From positions 1 through 64,000 of IMG/VR virus record IMGVR_UViG_3300042562_000747: a stretch of DNA of 64,000 nucleotides. One strand, written 5' to 3'. This DNA is from a virus. Below the pieces are notes generated by a model. It was not told where the DNA came from. It worked only from the letters and a program-made list of their open reading frames with translations, and searched no databases. Positions 8,973 to 17,586 of the stretch are shown here, in pieces. Position 1 is the first letter of the stretch. Every line of letters starts with the position of its first letter. Made by a program: the position numbers and the translations under genes.

Positions 8973-9826
8973 ATAACTTGTTTTTCTATTTCTTCTATTT
9001 TATTAATAATTGCTTCTGCCTGTATTTTATGTGCCTTCAATGATGTATGACCATTTATTACTTTTTTTCCAATAGTTGTAAAATACGGGTCATCTGAAAT
9101 ACTCATACCTATCGGTCTATCTTTTCTACTTTGTAAATCCCATATTGAACTAAATATATTTCCATTCACATTGTATTCTATAAATCTATCTTCTAAAAAT
9201 GAATTATTCTTAATGTATGGTATTAATTCGTTTTGCCAAGTGTGTATTAAACATTTTTTTACACCCATAGATTCATATTTTCTAAACTTTTCCTCTACCA
9301 TTTTTGCAAATTCATCTAAAAAAACGTGTGTATATTTTTTTATATCACCATCATATATTTCTTCTAAATATTTATCAAATTCACTATTTTTTATAGATTG
9401 TACCGAATTAATATTACATTTTCTTACTACACCGTTATAAGTAAATTCAGTTTCTGCTCTAAACATATCAGTAAGTTGAACTACTACATAATCAAAATCT
9501 TCTAATTCCATTCTAAACATTCTATGTGCTACCGGACTTGAATTTGCTGGTACATAATTTAGTTGCCATTGTGTATTTAATGTATCTAAGAAAATAAAAA
9601 TTTGATTGTTATCACCACCATTACTATCTCTACAATATTCAAATGTTTCAAAATGTGTAGCAACTTGTCTTGCAAATCTTTTTGATTTAATAAATTCTAC
9701 ATGAGCAGGCGTATAATCTTCTCTGTAATGCTGAGTTGCATTCCATTTAATATTAGGGAGGTGAGAGTAATATTGTAATCCCTCACCCCATGTAAAACTA
9801 TCACCTGCAAATAGAATTCCTTTCAT
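8933..9826 (-). CDS. SGNH/GDSL-like hydrolase (paralogue 2 of 3)
   Basis: This 297-aa protein has a canonical block I, FAGDSFTWGEG (residues 6-16, Ser nucleophile). DSNGGDNNQIF holds the Gly/Asn blocks, and NGHTSLKAHK near the C terminus carries the block V His. VQLTDMFRAE and IHTWQNELIPYI are nearly repeated in the paralogue at 7532-8434 (LQLTDPFRNY, LTWQNEYVPFL), showing a recent common origin. The start overlaps the stop of the upstream epimerase gene (TAATG), while its 3' end overlaps the E1-beta gene by 40 bases. Esterase or O-acyltransferase activity is inferred from the family. Confidence 0.75.
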   Translation of the reverse strand: MKGILFAGDSFTWGEGLQYYSHLPNIKWNATQHYREDYTPAHVEFIKSKRFARQVATHFETFEYCRDSNGGDNNQIFIFLDTLNTQWQLNYVPANSSPVAHRMFRMELEDFDYVVVQLTDMFRAETEFTYNGVVRKCNINSVQSIKNSEFDKYLEEIYDGDIKKYTHVFLDEFAKMVEEKFRKYESMGVKKCLIHTWQNELIPYIKNNSFLEDRFIEYNVNGNIFSSIWDLQSRKDRPIGMSISDDPYFTTIGKKVINGHTSLKAHKIQAEAIINKIEEIEKQVIWQTQNTPRTKML

Positions 9827-10803
9827 TAGTTTTGAAATTCTGATTTATTTTCTAAATACCATTCATACGCATTAGCTAATCCATCTTCTAACGATGTACT
9901 TGCTTGCCATCCTAAGTTATCAAAAATCTTAAATGAATCAATCTTACGAGTTGGAATCATTGATGGTTTACCTTTAATAAATTCAGTTGGTGCATCAAAG
10001 TTTGCAATTCTTTTCATTATTTCTAATACTTCTAATACGGAATACACTCTATTAGAACCTACATTATAAACTTGATAATCTTCTTTTTCTTTTTCCATTA
10101 CTATTTGCAATGCTTCTACGAAATCTTCGATATATAATAAATCTCTCAATTCACTACCATCACCCCATACAGGAATTGGATTCATTTGGTCTGCTACTTT
10201 TCTAATTGTTGCCGGAGTAACATGACACTTATTGAAATCGTATTTATCATGTGGACCAAATAAATTAGCTGGTCTGATAATTGTACATTTCATTTTAACC
10301 GGTAAATACTTTGCGTATAATTCACATTGAACTTCTGCATATCTTTTCATCCAACCCACAGGAAAGTAAACAGGATATGGTTCATCAAATAGGAAATCAG
10401 TCTCTACTACGGGCTTATCTCCTTTTGGTGGATAAACTGTATTAGATGATAAGAAGATGTAATGTTGAACCTTATTTCTCCAACTGGCATCAATTAAGAA
10501 ATTGTTCATTGCTACGTTTGGTGTAACATGTGCCAATGGGTCAACTACGGTGTCTACTGCGTTTGATGTACTTGCTGCTGCGTGATATACTACATCAATT
10601 CCTTTGGTTGCATCTAAACACCCTTCGTATGTTTTTAAATCAAAATGAACATACTCTACACCATCAATTGGTGTTCGTACTCCTCTTTTGTGTAAATTAA
10701 CTCTAATGTTTGTGTAACCTTCTTTGTGTAATCGGTTTGTTAAATTTTGACCTACTAAGCCAGAACCACCTGTTATCAGGATTTTTGAATCTTTGTTTAT
10801 CAT
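9826..10803 (-). CDS. NAD-dependent epimerase/reductase (extended SDR, GDP-fucose-synthase-like)
   Basis: This 325-aa protein has the Rossmann motif ITGGSGLVGQNL (about residues 9-20), HAAAST, a catalytic-Ser segment LSSNTVYPP, RPANLFGPHDKYD and WGDGSELRDLLYIEDF. The last resembles the WGxG(s/t)xxRDFxYV(D/E)D region of sugar epimerases and GDP-L-fucose synthases. At the YxxxK position the sequence reads YFPVGWMKRYAE, so Val rather than Tyr stands four residues before the Lys. Either catalysis differs or the Tyr is supplied from a shifted position. The gene lies 1 base after the oxygenase gene. Role: nucleotide-sugar conversion, substrate unknown. Confidence 0.85.
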   Translation of the reverse strand: MINKDSKILITGGSGLVGQNLTNRLHKEGYTNIRVNLHKRGVRTPIDGVEYVHFDLKTYEGCLDATKGIDVVYHAAASTSNAVDTVVDPLAHVTPNVAMNNFLIDASWRNKVQHYIFLSSNTVYPPKGDKPVVETDFLFDEPYPVYFPVGWMKRYAEVQCELYAKYLPVKMKCTIIRPANLFGPHDKYDFNKCHVTPATIRKVADQMNPIPVWGDGSELRDLLYIEDFVEALQIVMEKEKEDYQVYNVGSNRVYSVLEVLEIMKRIANFDAPTEFIKGKPSMIPTRKIDSFKIFDNLGWQASTSLEDGLANAYEWYLENKSEFQN

Positions 10804-10804
10804 A

Positions 10805-11461
10805 TTATTTTTTTGAGTTCATTATAAAACTTATTAATGCTTTTCTTTCAAAATTTGGATTTGTTATTGGGTTTACCTCATGTTCTAAATTTGCATTGGT
10901 AAAATCTAATACAACAAAGTTACCAAATTCCGGTGTAATTTCCAATTTATTTCCATCAAAATCTGTAATTATTAGTTCTCCCCCATCTCCTTTTTTCCAA
11001 TCTTTATTCAAATATAGTAATACTACACATATTCTAAATTTATCATCATCTTCACCATCTTTATGATTTTTAATAAAACAATCTTTATTATATAAAGTTA
11101 AATTAAAAGATGGGTTTCCAAATACATAATGATTTCTAGGATATAATTCTTGTAATTTTGAATAACAATATTTAGAAATTAATTCACAATCTGCATGTCC
11201 ATTGTATAAATGTTCAAACCAAATTTGTGCTAAGTCATTGTGTTTTTCAATAACCGATTGTTTATATTTGTTTTGACTTTCAAAATCATTAGATGGAACG
11301 ATTCTTACATTGTGTACTTCTTTTAACGAATATACAATTTGGTATTCAAATTCTTTATAATCTATAATTTTAGTTAAATATTGATTAAGTAATAATTCGT
11401 ATGATTTACCAAAAAATTCTAAACCTAAACCAGCATAATATCCTTTACCTGTATATAACAT
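10805..11461 (-). CDS. 2-oxoglutarate/Fe(II)-dependent oxygenase (prolyl-4-hydroxylase-like)
   Basis: This 218-aa protein has a C-terminal double-stranded beta-helix signature. Iron ligands are NHKDGED (His-x-Asp) and LEHEVNPI (distal His), and the 2-oxoglutarate-binding Arg lies in FERKALISF. Between them GDGGELIITDFDG and FGNFVVLDFTNAN are typical of P4H-type oxygenases. The N-terminal half begins with a hydrophobic-aromatic stretch (MLYTGKGYYAGLGLEFFG). It is one base away from a second oxygenase (11462-12184), which shares the core but little else. Target could be a sugar, protein side chain or small molecule; the sequence does not decide. Confidence 0.85.
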   Translation of the reverse strand: MLYTGKGYYAGLGLEFFGKSYELLLNQYLTKIIDYKEFEYQIVYSLKEVHNVRIVPSNDFESQNKYKQSVIEKHNDLAQIWFEHLYNGHADCELISKYCYSKLQELYPRNHYVFGNPSFNLTLYNKDCFIKNHKDGEDDDKFRICVVLLYLNKDWKKGDGGELIITDFDGNKLEITPEFGNFVVLDFTNANLEHEVNPITNPNFERKALISFIMNSKK

Positions 11462-12184
11462 TTATTTATTTTTTAGTACAACGAAATTTAAATATGCAAA
11501 CCTATTAAACTCATTCATTACTTTATGTACCGAATGTACTGGCATACTTTTTGTAAAATCTAATACACCATAGTTTCCTAATATTGGATATACAATATCA
11601 ATATGTTCTTCTTTATTTTTTAATACCAATTCACCACCATCACCTACATTATATTCACTTAATGGAGTTAAATATATTAAACAGGCACATAGCCTATCAT
11701 TTACATATCCATCATTATGCATTGTAATAAAATCACTATCAGTATACCAAGTTATTTGACCTACACTTTGTATATCGGTTGCAGTAATATTTAATTCATA
11801 ATGTTTATTTATAATACCCGCACATACTTTGTCCATTATAGGATAAAATACTTTATTAAAATAATCGTTTCCCAATCCAATTCTTTCTGCTAATTCACCA
11901 CACCTTTGATGCACCATTTTATTTTGTTGGTGAGCGTGGTATCGTATATCATTACTTCCATCAACAAACTCTTTTATTTCTTTAAAAGTTTCTTCATCAT
12001 AATATCCACTATCGGTGTGCTTTGGATGCGGATTCATAGAAGAATACAAATAAGTAACTAAATCTTTATTATCTTTATATTGTATTAATATATTATAAAA
12101 AGATTTAATTGTTTCAATTTCACTTTCATTTAAAAAATCCCATATTGTTCCTATTGCGTATTCGGTATTCTGAATCTGTAACAT
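11462..12184 (-). CDS. 2-oxoglutarate/Fe(II)-dependent oxygenase
   Basis: This 240-aa protein has iron-binding MHNDGYVND (His-x-Asp), a distal His in PVHSVHKV, and the co-substrate Arg in FNRFAYLNF. VGDGGELVL and YGVLDFTKS match the oxygenase at 10805-11461 (GDGGELII, VVLDFTNA), so the two probably arose by duplication and diverged. The start overlaps the stop of the upstream coiled-coil gene (TAATG). Hydroxylation of a cassette product or virion protein is possible; no direct evidence of substrate. Confidence 0.85.
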   Translation of the reverse strand: MLQIQNTEYAIGTIWDFLNESEIETIKSFYNILIQYKDNKDLVTYLYSSMNPHPKHTDSGYYDEETFKEIKEFVDGSNDIRYHAHQQNKMVHQRCGELAERIGLGNDYFNKVFYPIMDKVCAGIINKHYELNITATDIQSVGQITWYTDSDFITMHNDGYVNDRLCACLIYLTPLSEYNVGDGGELVLKNKEEHIDIVYPILGNYGVLDFTKSMPVHSVHKVMNEFNRFAYLNFVVLKNK

Positions 12185-12582
12185 TATATTAGGTTTTTTG
12201 GTTTTTTATTTAATAAATTTGATTCCTCTATTGCCATTTCTTCTGCCAAATCAAATCTTATTTTATTTAATCTTGTTCTATCAATATCTAATTGTTTTTC
12301 AATTGAAATAAATTCGTTTTTTAATCTTTCAATTTCTAAATTTTTAGCATCTTTTATTTCTTTATTTAATTTTGCTAATTCCTTTCCCACATTTGCTCTT
12401 GCTTCATTTATCCTATTTCTTTCTATTGCTATATTTTCTTTTTCATGTTCAATATCTTTCCATTCATAGTATATTTTACTACGCTCCAACATAATCTTTT
12501 CTCTTTCATCTGCGATTATTTGCTTTTGCTTTTCTAAATATTCCATTTCTTTATTTATTTCTTTTTCAGATATCACTCGCAT
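12184..12582 (-). CDS. Coiled-coil protein (short paralogue)
   Basis: This 132-aa protein is almost entirely predicted alpha-helical coiled coil, rich in Glu, Lys, Ile and Arg. Its first 50 residues (MRVISEKEINKEMEYLEKQK...ERSKIYYEW) align with those of the next gene upstream (MKVISQTELDKEQLYLEKQK...ERSRLYYEW), and its end (DRTRLNKIRFDLAEEMAIEE) repeats a motif found there several times. It looks like a shortened duplicate. No enzyme motif is seen. A scaffold or oligomerisation partner for cassette enzymes is a guess. Confidence 0.75.
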   Translation of the reverse strand: MRVISEKEINKEMEYLEKQKQIIADEREKIMLERSKIYYEWKDIEHEKENIAIERNRINEARANVGKELAKLNKEIKDAKNLEIERLKNEFISIEKQLDIDRTRLNKIRFDLAEEMAIEESNLLNKKPKNLI

Positions 12583-12597
12583 ACTATAATTATTAAC

Positions 12598-13281
12598 TTA
12601 TATAATTTGTTTTGATTTTTTATAAATATTTAATTTAGCAGTTCCTATTGCAATCTCCTCAGCTATTTCGGCTCTAATTTTATCTAATCGATTTCTATCC
12701 TCAGTTAGTTGTGATTCCAATTCATTTTCCTTTTGTTTTCTAATAAAAATTATATGATTTTCTAATTCCAGTTCCAATTCTGTTTTTATTATAGAATGTG
12801 CAGTATTAATATCATTGTATATTTCATTTCGAATTGTATCTAATCGTTTTCTATCTTTTACTAATTGTTTTTCTAATTCTGATTCTTGTTCTTTTATAAT
12901 TTTTTTATGTTTATCTGTAATTTCTTTTTCTAATTTTTTTGTTATCGTTTCAAATCGTTTCCTGTCATTTGCTAATTGTATGTCAAATTCTTTTTCTTGT
13001 TTTTTTCTTTGTTCACCAATTTCATTTGCCCAAAAATCTTCTTTTGCTTTTTTATTTAATTCATGTCTTTTATTCATTTCATCAATTAAAATAACATTAG
13101 ATTCATTTAGATTTTCTCTTATTTTTTTATATTCTTCATCCAATTCCTGCAAATCTCGCCATTCATAGTATAACCTACTACGTTCAATCATTAATCTCTC
13201 ACGTTCTTCTGAAATTATTTGCTTTTGTTTTTCTAAATATAATTGTTCTTTATCTAGTTCTGTTTGAGATATAACTTTCAT
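12598..13281 (-). CDS. Coiled-coil protein with internal repeats (long paralogue)
   Basis: This 227-aa helical protein contains three or four copies of a 30-40 residue unit of the form ELExQLxxDRxRLDxIRxEI: LANDRKRFETI, LVKDRKRLDTIRNEI and LTEDRNRLDKIRAEI. The N-terminal block is shared with the 132-aa neighbour, supporting the chosen start at 13281, although it overlaps the epimerase gene by 32 bases. The repeats explain the length difference between the two paralogues. No known family; structural or tethering function inferred. Confidence 0.75.
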   Translation of the reverse strand: MKVISQTELDKEQLYLEKQKQIISEERERLMIERSRLYYEWRDLQELDEEYKKIRENLNESNVILIDEMNKRHELNKKAKEDFWANEIGEQRKKQEKEFDIQLANDRKRFETITKKLEKEITDKHKKIIKEQESELEKQLVKDRKRLDTIRNEIYNDINTAHSIIKTELELELENHIIFIRKQKENELESQLTEDRNRLDKIRAEIAEEIAIGTAKLNIYKKSKQII

Positions 13282-14188
13282 ATGTCAATTTTAAAGCTTC
13301 ATTGAATCCCAATACTGGCAATAATCCTATTTCTTTTTGTAGTGTTGTGTCCATTTGTCTACGAAGGTCACCATTTGGTTTTGTAGTGTCCCATTTTATA
13401 TCTATATTTTTACCACTAATTTTAATAAGTTGTTCAATCATTGATTTGATTGTAATTTCTTCACCTGCACCAAAGTTAATTGTAGTATGTATTTGTTTTT
13501 CATATAAAGATAAAATTGCATTTGCTACATCACCTGCATAAACAAAATCTCTAATTGGTGTTCCATCCCCCCATGCTTCAATTTCATTTTCTGCTTCAAA
13601 TACTTTTTTACATTGAGTTGCAATTACTGTTCCTGTTCCATCAAAGTTATCATACTCACCAAAAATGTTTGCTGGTCTTATGATTGCCCAATTTGTATAA
13701 TTGTATTGAACTTTGTATGCTTCTAATAAAACCTCACCCATTCTCTTACTCCAACTTGGAAACCAATCTGCGTCTGATGGTAATGTTTTCCATACACTAT
13801 CTTCTACAAATGTTTCTGCGGGTGCATATACACCAACTGAACTAACAAATACTAACCAAATATTATTTTTTGAACATTGATTAATAATTTCAGTATTAAT
13901 TTTAAATGATGGATATAAAAAATCCACCGGACTTTCCTTTGCTCTAATAGGAGAACCTTTAACACCAAAACAATTGAATACTGCATCAGGAGTTTCATAA
14001 AAGAAAAGATTTTTAACATTATCTTCTATTGTTAAATCCATTTCATAAAATGTAAATTTTTCAGATATTGGTAAATTTGGTGATTGTCTCATATCAACAC
14101 CAATTACTTCATATCCTGCTACTAAACATTTTTTAACTAAATGTATTCCAACTAATCCACTACAACCTGTTACTAAAACTTTTTTCAT
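13250..14188 (-). CDS. NAD-dependent epimerase/dehydratase (extended SDR)
   Basis: This 312-aa protein has the Rossmann motif VTGCSGLVGIHLVKK (about residues 5-19), Asp36 of VIGVDMR as an NAD-selecting acidic residue, FVSSVGVYAP with the catalytic-Ser region, RPANIFGEYDNFD, and WGDGTPIRDFVYAGDV. The YxxxK site reads DWFPSWSKRMGE: the Lys is present but Pro stands where Tyr is expected, echoing the change seen in the 9826-10803 epimerase. The product probably works on a nucleotide sugar. The upstream leader is A-rich without a Shine-Dalgarno sequence. Confidence 0.85.
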   Translation of the reverse strand: MKKVLVTGCSGLVGIHLVKKCLVAGYEVIGVDMRQSPNLPISEKFTFYEMDLTIEDNVKNLFFYETPDAVFNCFGVKGSPIRAKESPVDFLYPSFKINTEIINQCSKNNIWLVFVSSVGVYAPAETFVEDSVWKTLPSDADWFPSWSKRMGEVLLEAYKVQYNYTNWAIIRPANIFGEYDNFDGTGTVIATQCKKVFEAENEIEAWGDGTPIRDFVYAGDVANAILSLYEKQIHTTINFGAGEEITIKSMIEQLIKISGKNIDIKWDTTKPNGDLRRQMDTTLQKEIGLLPVLGFNEALKLTYESYISNRTR

Positions 14189-14192
14189 ATTT

Positions 14193-15464
14193 TTATTTTA
14201 TTAATTTTGAATATACGTTATATAATTCCTCATCTTTTTGAAATGATAATAATAGTTTTTGATTTGCTTCTATTTTATCCATATCAAACGGTGGTAATTC
14301 ACCATTATCATCTATATACTTTAATAGTTTTCTAATTTCCTCAAATGTTTTTACTAATCGTAACCAAGGAAATTCTTCATTATTTAAGTAATCATAATTT
14401 ATAAATGGTGGAACATAGAATCCCATATCTTCTAATATTGTATTAGTATATCTTGGACCAATTACTATAAATGGATGACAATTTGCAATAGGTCTAATTA
14501 CTTTTTCTGAAATCATTATATCTCTTTCAAAAAATTTAGTTTCAGTAACAATAGATAATAAAGATTCTGCATATAAAAATGAATCGTTGTTCCAATTATG
14601 TAAAAGATTTTCTACATATCCAGGATCTGTTTTTTTAATATCTACCGAAATTTCACCTGGCTTTGGATTAGCTATATAATCATTTCTATATTCTTGTAAT
14701 TCGTTTATTCCCATTGTATTATATCCCAATACATGTTCATCTGGAAATTCTAAAAATGAAATATAATTATTATCTATTATATTTTCTTTTTTACAAAAAT
14801 TATAAAACCAAAATCTATGGTCTCTTTTTGCATTTCTATTAAACGATAATATTGTTTTTAATTTAGGAGTAGTTTCGTATTGTTCTCGTTTACATACACT
14901 AAAAATACTATCATTCATTTTAAAATTATTATCCAAATCATATGTTAAGAATGGAAAGAAAATATGATTACCTTTTGCAAAATCATTTATATTATAACAG
15001 GGTGTTATTGTGTAAATGTTTTCAGAATGTTTGGATGTATTAATCCAATTATAGAATTTTTTATAATGACCTGATTCGTGAAAACTGATAAATAATATTT
15101 TAATACCCTTTTCTAAAATAGTAGTATAATGTGGTAAATATTCTTCCAAATCTTCCATATGTACTTTTGGAGTAACTAAATAAAAATTTTCATCTGCCCC
15201 ATCTAATATTGGTTGGTCAGAAAATACTATTTTTAAATCTTTATGTTCAAATGTTTTTGCATATTTTTTAGTTCCCCAATGACTTCTTAAAAATATTTCA
15301 TTATAACTAGATTGTATTTCACTATCCCTAAGAATATCTAAAATACCAATATAATTGTTTGTAACAGTTCTATCTTCTGGTATTTTGTAATTAAATACAC
15401 CATTCGGTAACGGGAGATAATCATCACCCGTCCAATTTTCCATATAAAAATTTATCAATTTCAT
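14193..15464 (-). CDS. Putative glycosyltransferase, GT10-like (paralogue 2 of 3)
   Basis: This 423-aa protein shares with the other two paralogues the C-terminal block SIVTETKFFERD, ISEKVIRPIANCHPFIVIGP, and LEDMGFYVPPF. Upstream is a basic FNRNAKRDHRFW segment, matched by FNRSVFKDHRFW in the neighbouring paralogue. The N-terminal opening (MKLINFYMENWTG) is unrelated. The start overlaps the next gene by 4 bases (ATGA), so this and 15461-16951 are probably translated in series. The donor sugar cannot be deduced. Confidence 0.65.
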   Translation of the reverse strand: MKLINFYMENWTGDDYLPLPNGVFNYKIPEDRTVTNNYIGILDILRDSEIQSSYNEIFLRSHWGTKKYAKTFEHKDLKIVFSDQPILDGADENFYLVTPKVHMEDLEEYLPHYTTILEKGIKILFISFHESGHYKKFYNWINTSKHSENIYTITPCYNINDFAKGNHIFFPFLTYDLDNNFKMNDSIFSVCKREQYETTPKLKTILSFNRNAKRDHRFWFYNFCKKENIIDNNYISFLEFPDEHVLGYNTMGINELQEYRNDYIANPKPGEISVDIKKTDPGYVENLLHNWNNDSFLYAESLLSIVTETKFFERDIMISEKVIRPIANCHPFIVIGPRYTNTILEDMGFYVPPFINYDYLNNEEFPWLRLVKTFEEIRKLLKYIDDNGELPPFDMDKIEANQKLLLSFQKDEELYNVYSKLIK

Positions 15465-16951
15465 TTGCTAAAAATAGATGAATATAATTTTTTTACCGAT
15501 TGTTCACCCGAATAAGTTTTACATAGATTTGAATTATGTATAACTTCTTCTTTTGAATCCATAAATATCTTGTGTAATTTTTTCTTATCGTTTAGTTCCG
15601 TAGTTAGTTTAACCACTGCTTTCATTCTATCACCATGATCAAAAATCTTATCATAACTTTCATCAAAATATTTATCAAATGTTTTGAATCCTTTTTCTTT
15701 TAACATTTCTAAATACAATGGGCCGGCTAATGCTATAAATGGATGAAAATATCGTAATGCCTTTACTCCTTTTTCAGAAACTTGACATGCGGTGAATGAT
15801 GACTCAGTTAATAGTGTCATATATGTTCTTAAAAACGAAGGGTCAAATGATGGATTTACCCAATCTATCCAACCATAGTGAACTCTACGTCCATTTGCAT
15901 AATATGTACTATCTTCAAATGTATCAATGTTATCAATTTTAACAACACCAATATCTTTTATTTTTTGCATCCATCCCATATTATCATTAAATTCTTTTAA
16001 TTTAGTGAATGCCGGAAACCCTCTATAACCATCTGTTCCCCAATCTATTTCTCTATCATATGGAAATATCATAGAATATAAACAATCTTTTAATACATCA
16101 TTTTTTTCTAATTGTGATAAATACCAAAATCTATGGTCTTTAAATACTGAACGATTAAACATTAAAAAATTCTTTTCTCTCTCACCTTCAAAATTCAATA
16201 CATCACCATCATACGGATTATTTGAATATGCACTACACGCCGTTGAAAATAAATAATCAACAAAATAACAATTCATTTTTATTGTAATGTTATTTTTCAT
16301 ACAATACAATTCATGTTGTAAATTTACATTTGAATCTGCATTTGAGTAATGAATATTATCTGGACTTATACCAAATTCTTTACATGAGTTATATAATTTT
16401 TCAAAAAAAGATTCGTAGTGAACACCACCTTCGTGAAATGTAGAAATTATTAATTTTAAATCACCTAATTGAATTGCCCTTAATATTTCAGGATTTAAAT
16501 TTAATAAATGTTTACCGGATGCTTTGTATTCAACAATATCTTTAACTGTTATAGATGGTGATTGAAATAAAAAATCTTCGTTTCCAAATAAATTAATTGG
16601 ATAATAATTTCGTTCCCCACTTTTTATTCTATTGAATGGTAATACATTTAATTCATATGCATTATTTTCATATTCAAATGTATATGTATTTTCATCTAAT
16701 TTAGTAAAACTTTCTAAAATATTTTCTCTAATAGTTCTTGTATAAAAAATATTAAAAAGAATATCTTTATGTTCTGATGATAGATTGATTACGTTATGAT
16801 GGTCAGTAAATCCTCTACCAAAAAATTCTGATGTAGATATACCTCGTAATTCTATTTGTTGTAATGTACTATGATAAGCGGCTTCGGTTAACCCGTTTGG
16901 AAATATAACACCATCTTTTTCATATTCGTATATAAAGTTGATTTTTTCCAT
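15461..16951 (-). CDS. Putative glycosyltransferase, GT10-like (paralogue 3 of 3)
   Basis: This 496-aa protein uses the ATG at 16951, which overlaps the TAA of the upstream E1-alpha gene (TAATG); an in-frame ATG five codons earlier is also possible. It has HEGGVHYESFF in the middle, FNRSVFKDHRFWYL, then TLLTESSF, VSEKGVKALRYFHPFIALAGP and KEKGFKTFDKYFDESYD, as in the 6208-7539 paralogue (KEIGFKTFD...DETYD). An earlier HEGWVGDWL in that paralogue matches HEGGVHYES here. It is the longest of the three, with an added N-terminal domain of about 150 residues. Confidence 0.65.
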   Translation of the reverse strand: MEKINFIYEYEKDGVIFPNGLTEAAYHSTLQQIELRGISTSEFFGRGFTDHHNVINLSSEHKDILFNIFYTRTIRENILESFTKLDENTYTFEYENNAYELNVLPFNRIKSGERNYYPINLFGNEDFLFQSPSITVKDIVEYKASGKHLLNLNPEILRAIQLGDLKLIISTFHEGGVHYESFFEKLYNSCKEFGISPDNIHYSNADSNVNLQHELYCMKNNITIKMNCYFVDYLFSTACSAYSNNPYDGDVLNFEGEREKNFLMFNRSVFKDHRFWYLSQLEKNDVLKDCLYSMIFPYDREIDWGTDGYRGFPAFTKLKEFNDNMGWMQKIKDIGVVKIDNIDTFEDSTYYANGRRVHYGWIDWVNPSFDPSFLRTYMTLLTESSFTACQVSEKGVKALRYFHPFIALAGPLYLEMLKEKGFKTFDKYFDESYDKIFDHGDRMKAVVKLTTELNDKKKLHKIFMDSKEEVIHNSNLCKTYSGEQSVKKLYSSIFSK

Positions 16952-17586
16952 TAAAATATTACCCATTTACCTGTACCATAATGTGGCCATTGTTTTTCGT
17001 ATGAATACCAAATAACTTTTTCCGATGGTACTTCTCTTTTTTTACCATTCCAAGTTGCTTCGGTTGGTGTGTTTGTTGATACTCCATTATCTTCAACTAC
17101 AAATATAATTGGTAAATCATATCTAACTGCGTATTTGTGCATTTCATAAAACCCACCGGTCTCAAATGCCATATCACCTATGAAACAAAATACTTTATCA
17201 TCTTTACCATCTCTTTTATTTGCCATTGCTACACCCGTTGCTATCGGTATGATTGCACCAACAATTGCACTTGCATAGAATCTTTGTTCTTCACTAACGA
17301 TAGTAATACTTCTACCATCTAATATTTCGTTTTCTAACCAAACAGGACACACACCTTTGATTAGTGCGTGGTAATGTGAACGCCAGGTTGAGAATACCCA
17401 ATCTGTATCTTTTATTCTTTTACCAATTTCAATTAATTGTTCTTCGTTACCACCACTTAAATGCACCGGTCCTTTTATTTTACCTGCTTCCCAATGGTCT
17501 GCAATCATTCTTTCGTATGCAATTAATTCATCCTTTGTAAATCTTGCATCTGATACAATAGGGTATTTTTCTAAATTTTCTATCAT
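16951..17586 (-). CDS. E1-alpha-type TPP-binding domain protein (minimal)
   Basis: This 211-aa protein matches 2-oxoacid dehydrogenase E1 alpha subunits. HLSGGNEEQLIEIG (about 42-55) parallels the usual HLSxGQEA segment, and VFSTWRSHYHALIKG (about 64-78) holds the phosphate-contacting His region. GDMAFETGGFYE opens the TPP motif (GD at 137-138, Asn167 in VVEDNG, spacing as in GDGx(25-30)N, with Met replacing the third Gly). It ends soon after, about 120 residues shorter than typical E1 alpha. I chose the ATG at 17586 because it forms an ATGA overlap with rfbC; an earlier in-frame ATG at 17625 would overlap by 43 bases. Confidence 0.85.
   Translation of the reverse strand: MIENLEKYPIVSDARFTKDELIAYERMIADHWEAGKIKGPVHLSGGNEEQLIEIGKRIKDTDWVFSTWRSHYHALIKGVCPVWLENEILDGRSITIVSEEQRFYASAIVGAIIPIATGVAMANKRDGKDDKVFCFIGDMAFETGGFYEMHKYAVRYDLPIIFVVEDNGVSTNTPTEATWNGKKREVPSEKVIWYSYEKQWPHYGTGKWVIF

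Noticed and set aside
16952-16966. Longer start of the third GT10-like gene (five extra codons)
   Set aside because: The ATG at 16951 forms a TAATG overlap with the E1-alpha stop, in line with the other junctions.
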